Part shown: positions 63,954 to 64,000 of the stretch, one piece after another
Numbering within the stretch: position 1 is the first letter of the stretch
How the letters are laid out: every line of letters begins with the position of its first letter
Assembly: GCA_022709365.1 (NCBI GenBank)
Contig: JAKLIY010000009.1
Span: forward strand, 55,774 to 119,773
Direction of reading: 5' to 3'
From: Pseudomonadota bacterium
GTDB lineage: Bacteria > Pseudomonadota > Gammaproteobacteria > Competibacterales > Competibacteraceae
DNA: 64,000 bases
Notes under the pieces: generated by a model
The model's input: the letters and a program-made list of their open reading frames with translations, nothing else
Told to the model about the DNA's origin: nothing
Database searches by the model: none
Translations under genes and position numbers: made by a program

Positions 63954-64000
63954 ATGCCATGGCCAAAAGAAGTTCCTGTTGAAAGGTACCCGAGCGATCT
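63954..64000 (+). CDS. start of a probable IS5-family transposase (cut by window edge)
   Basis: ATG 63954 follows GAGGTGATCG; the 15 readable codons give MPWPKEVPVERYPSD. RYPSD, normally continued by LTDAQW..., is the usual start of IS5-group (DUF4096) transposases. With only 15 residues this stays tentative. The AT-rich 63885-63953 could hold its terminal repeat, but I cannot verify one. Confidence 0.45.
   Translation, partial: MPWPKEVPVERYPSD

Overview
The window reads as chromosomal DNA of a gammaproteobacterium. Evidence seen: the gene order rpsF-priB-rpsR-rplI-dnaB-alr-radA, adjacent ftsK-lolA, an N-degron pair (aat-bpt), and generally GC-rich, tightly packed genes. A class I PHA synthase plus two pyrophosphate-type phosphofructokinases suggest a storage-polymer former of the Competibacter/Plasticicumulans kind; that lineage is inference and needs a phylogeny.

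Layout. 1-3.4 kb: end of a branched-chain amino-acid-type ABC operon (livG partial, livF), a CBS-ACT regulator and a phenylacetate-CoA ligase. 3.5-6.9 kb: phaC, a VWA-like protein and a membrane-anchored J-domain protein. 6.9-12.1 kb: DAHP synthase, MATE transporter, serS and a thiolase. 12.4-16.6 kb: a large protein with an internal HPr-like domain beside two phosphofructokinases. 16.7-22.8 kb: lolA and ftsK, then the divergent acyltransferase-aat-bpt operon. 22.9-24.8 kb: a PEP-CTERM protein and a secreted esterase.

25.0-53.5 kb is the most unusual region: one minus-strand run of 17 genes, about 28 kb, with overlaps or short gaps. In transcription order: TPR protein, alkaline-phosphatase-superfamily protein, small helical protein, PKS 1 (tandem NPD/ER, KS, AT, ACP, KR), PKS 2 (KS, AT, DH, degenerate PPTase-like tail), free ACP, type I phosphodiesterase, alpha/beta hydrolase, then three sulfotransferase-plus-propeller modules interspersed with a lipoprotein esterase and a second small helical protein, ending in a PqqD-like/pseudo-M50/HlyD membrane fusion. 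I interpret this as an undescribed pathway for making, tailoring (perhaps sulfating) and exporting a Pfa-like secondary lipid or polyketide.

53.6-60.9 kb is housekeeping: radA, alr, dnaB, rplI, rpsR, priB and rpsF on the minus strand, then cysE, an IscU-like gene and iscA on the plus strand. 61.1-63.5 kb is a more AT-rich pair of lipid-linked glycosyltransferase genes. The right edge is AT-rich, with a 20-bp perfect palindrome, a 59-residue orphan ORF and what looks like the start of an IS5-type transposase.

Other signals: a dispersed palindromic repeat is inserted in frame in ftsK and PKS 2 and supplies the end of the IscU-like gene; dnaB overlaps alr by 104 nt; a possible S6:S18 autoregulatory leader precedes rpsF. 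No tRNA, rRNA or CRISPR array was recognised.
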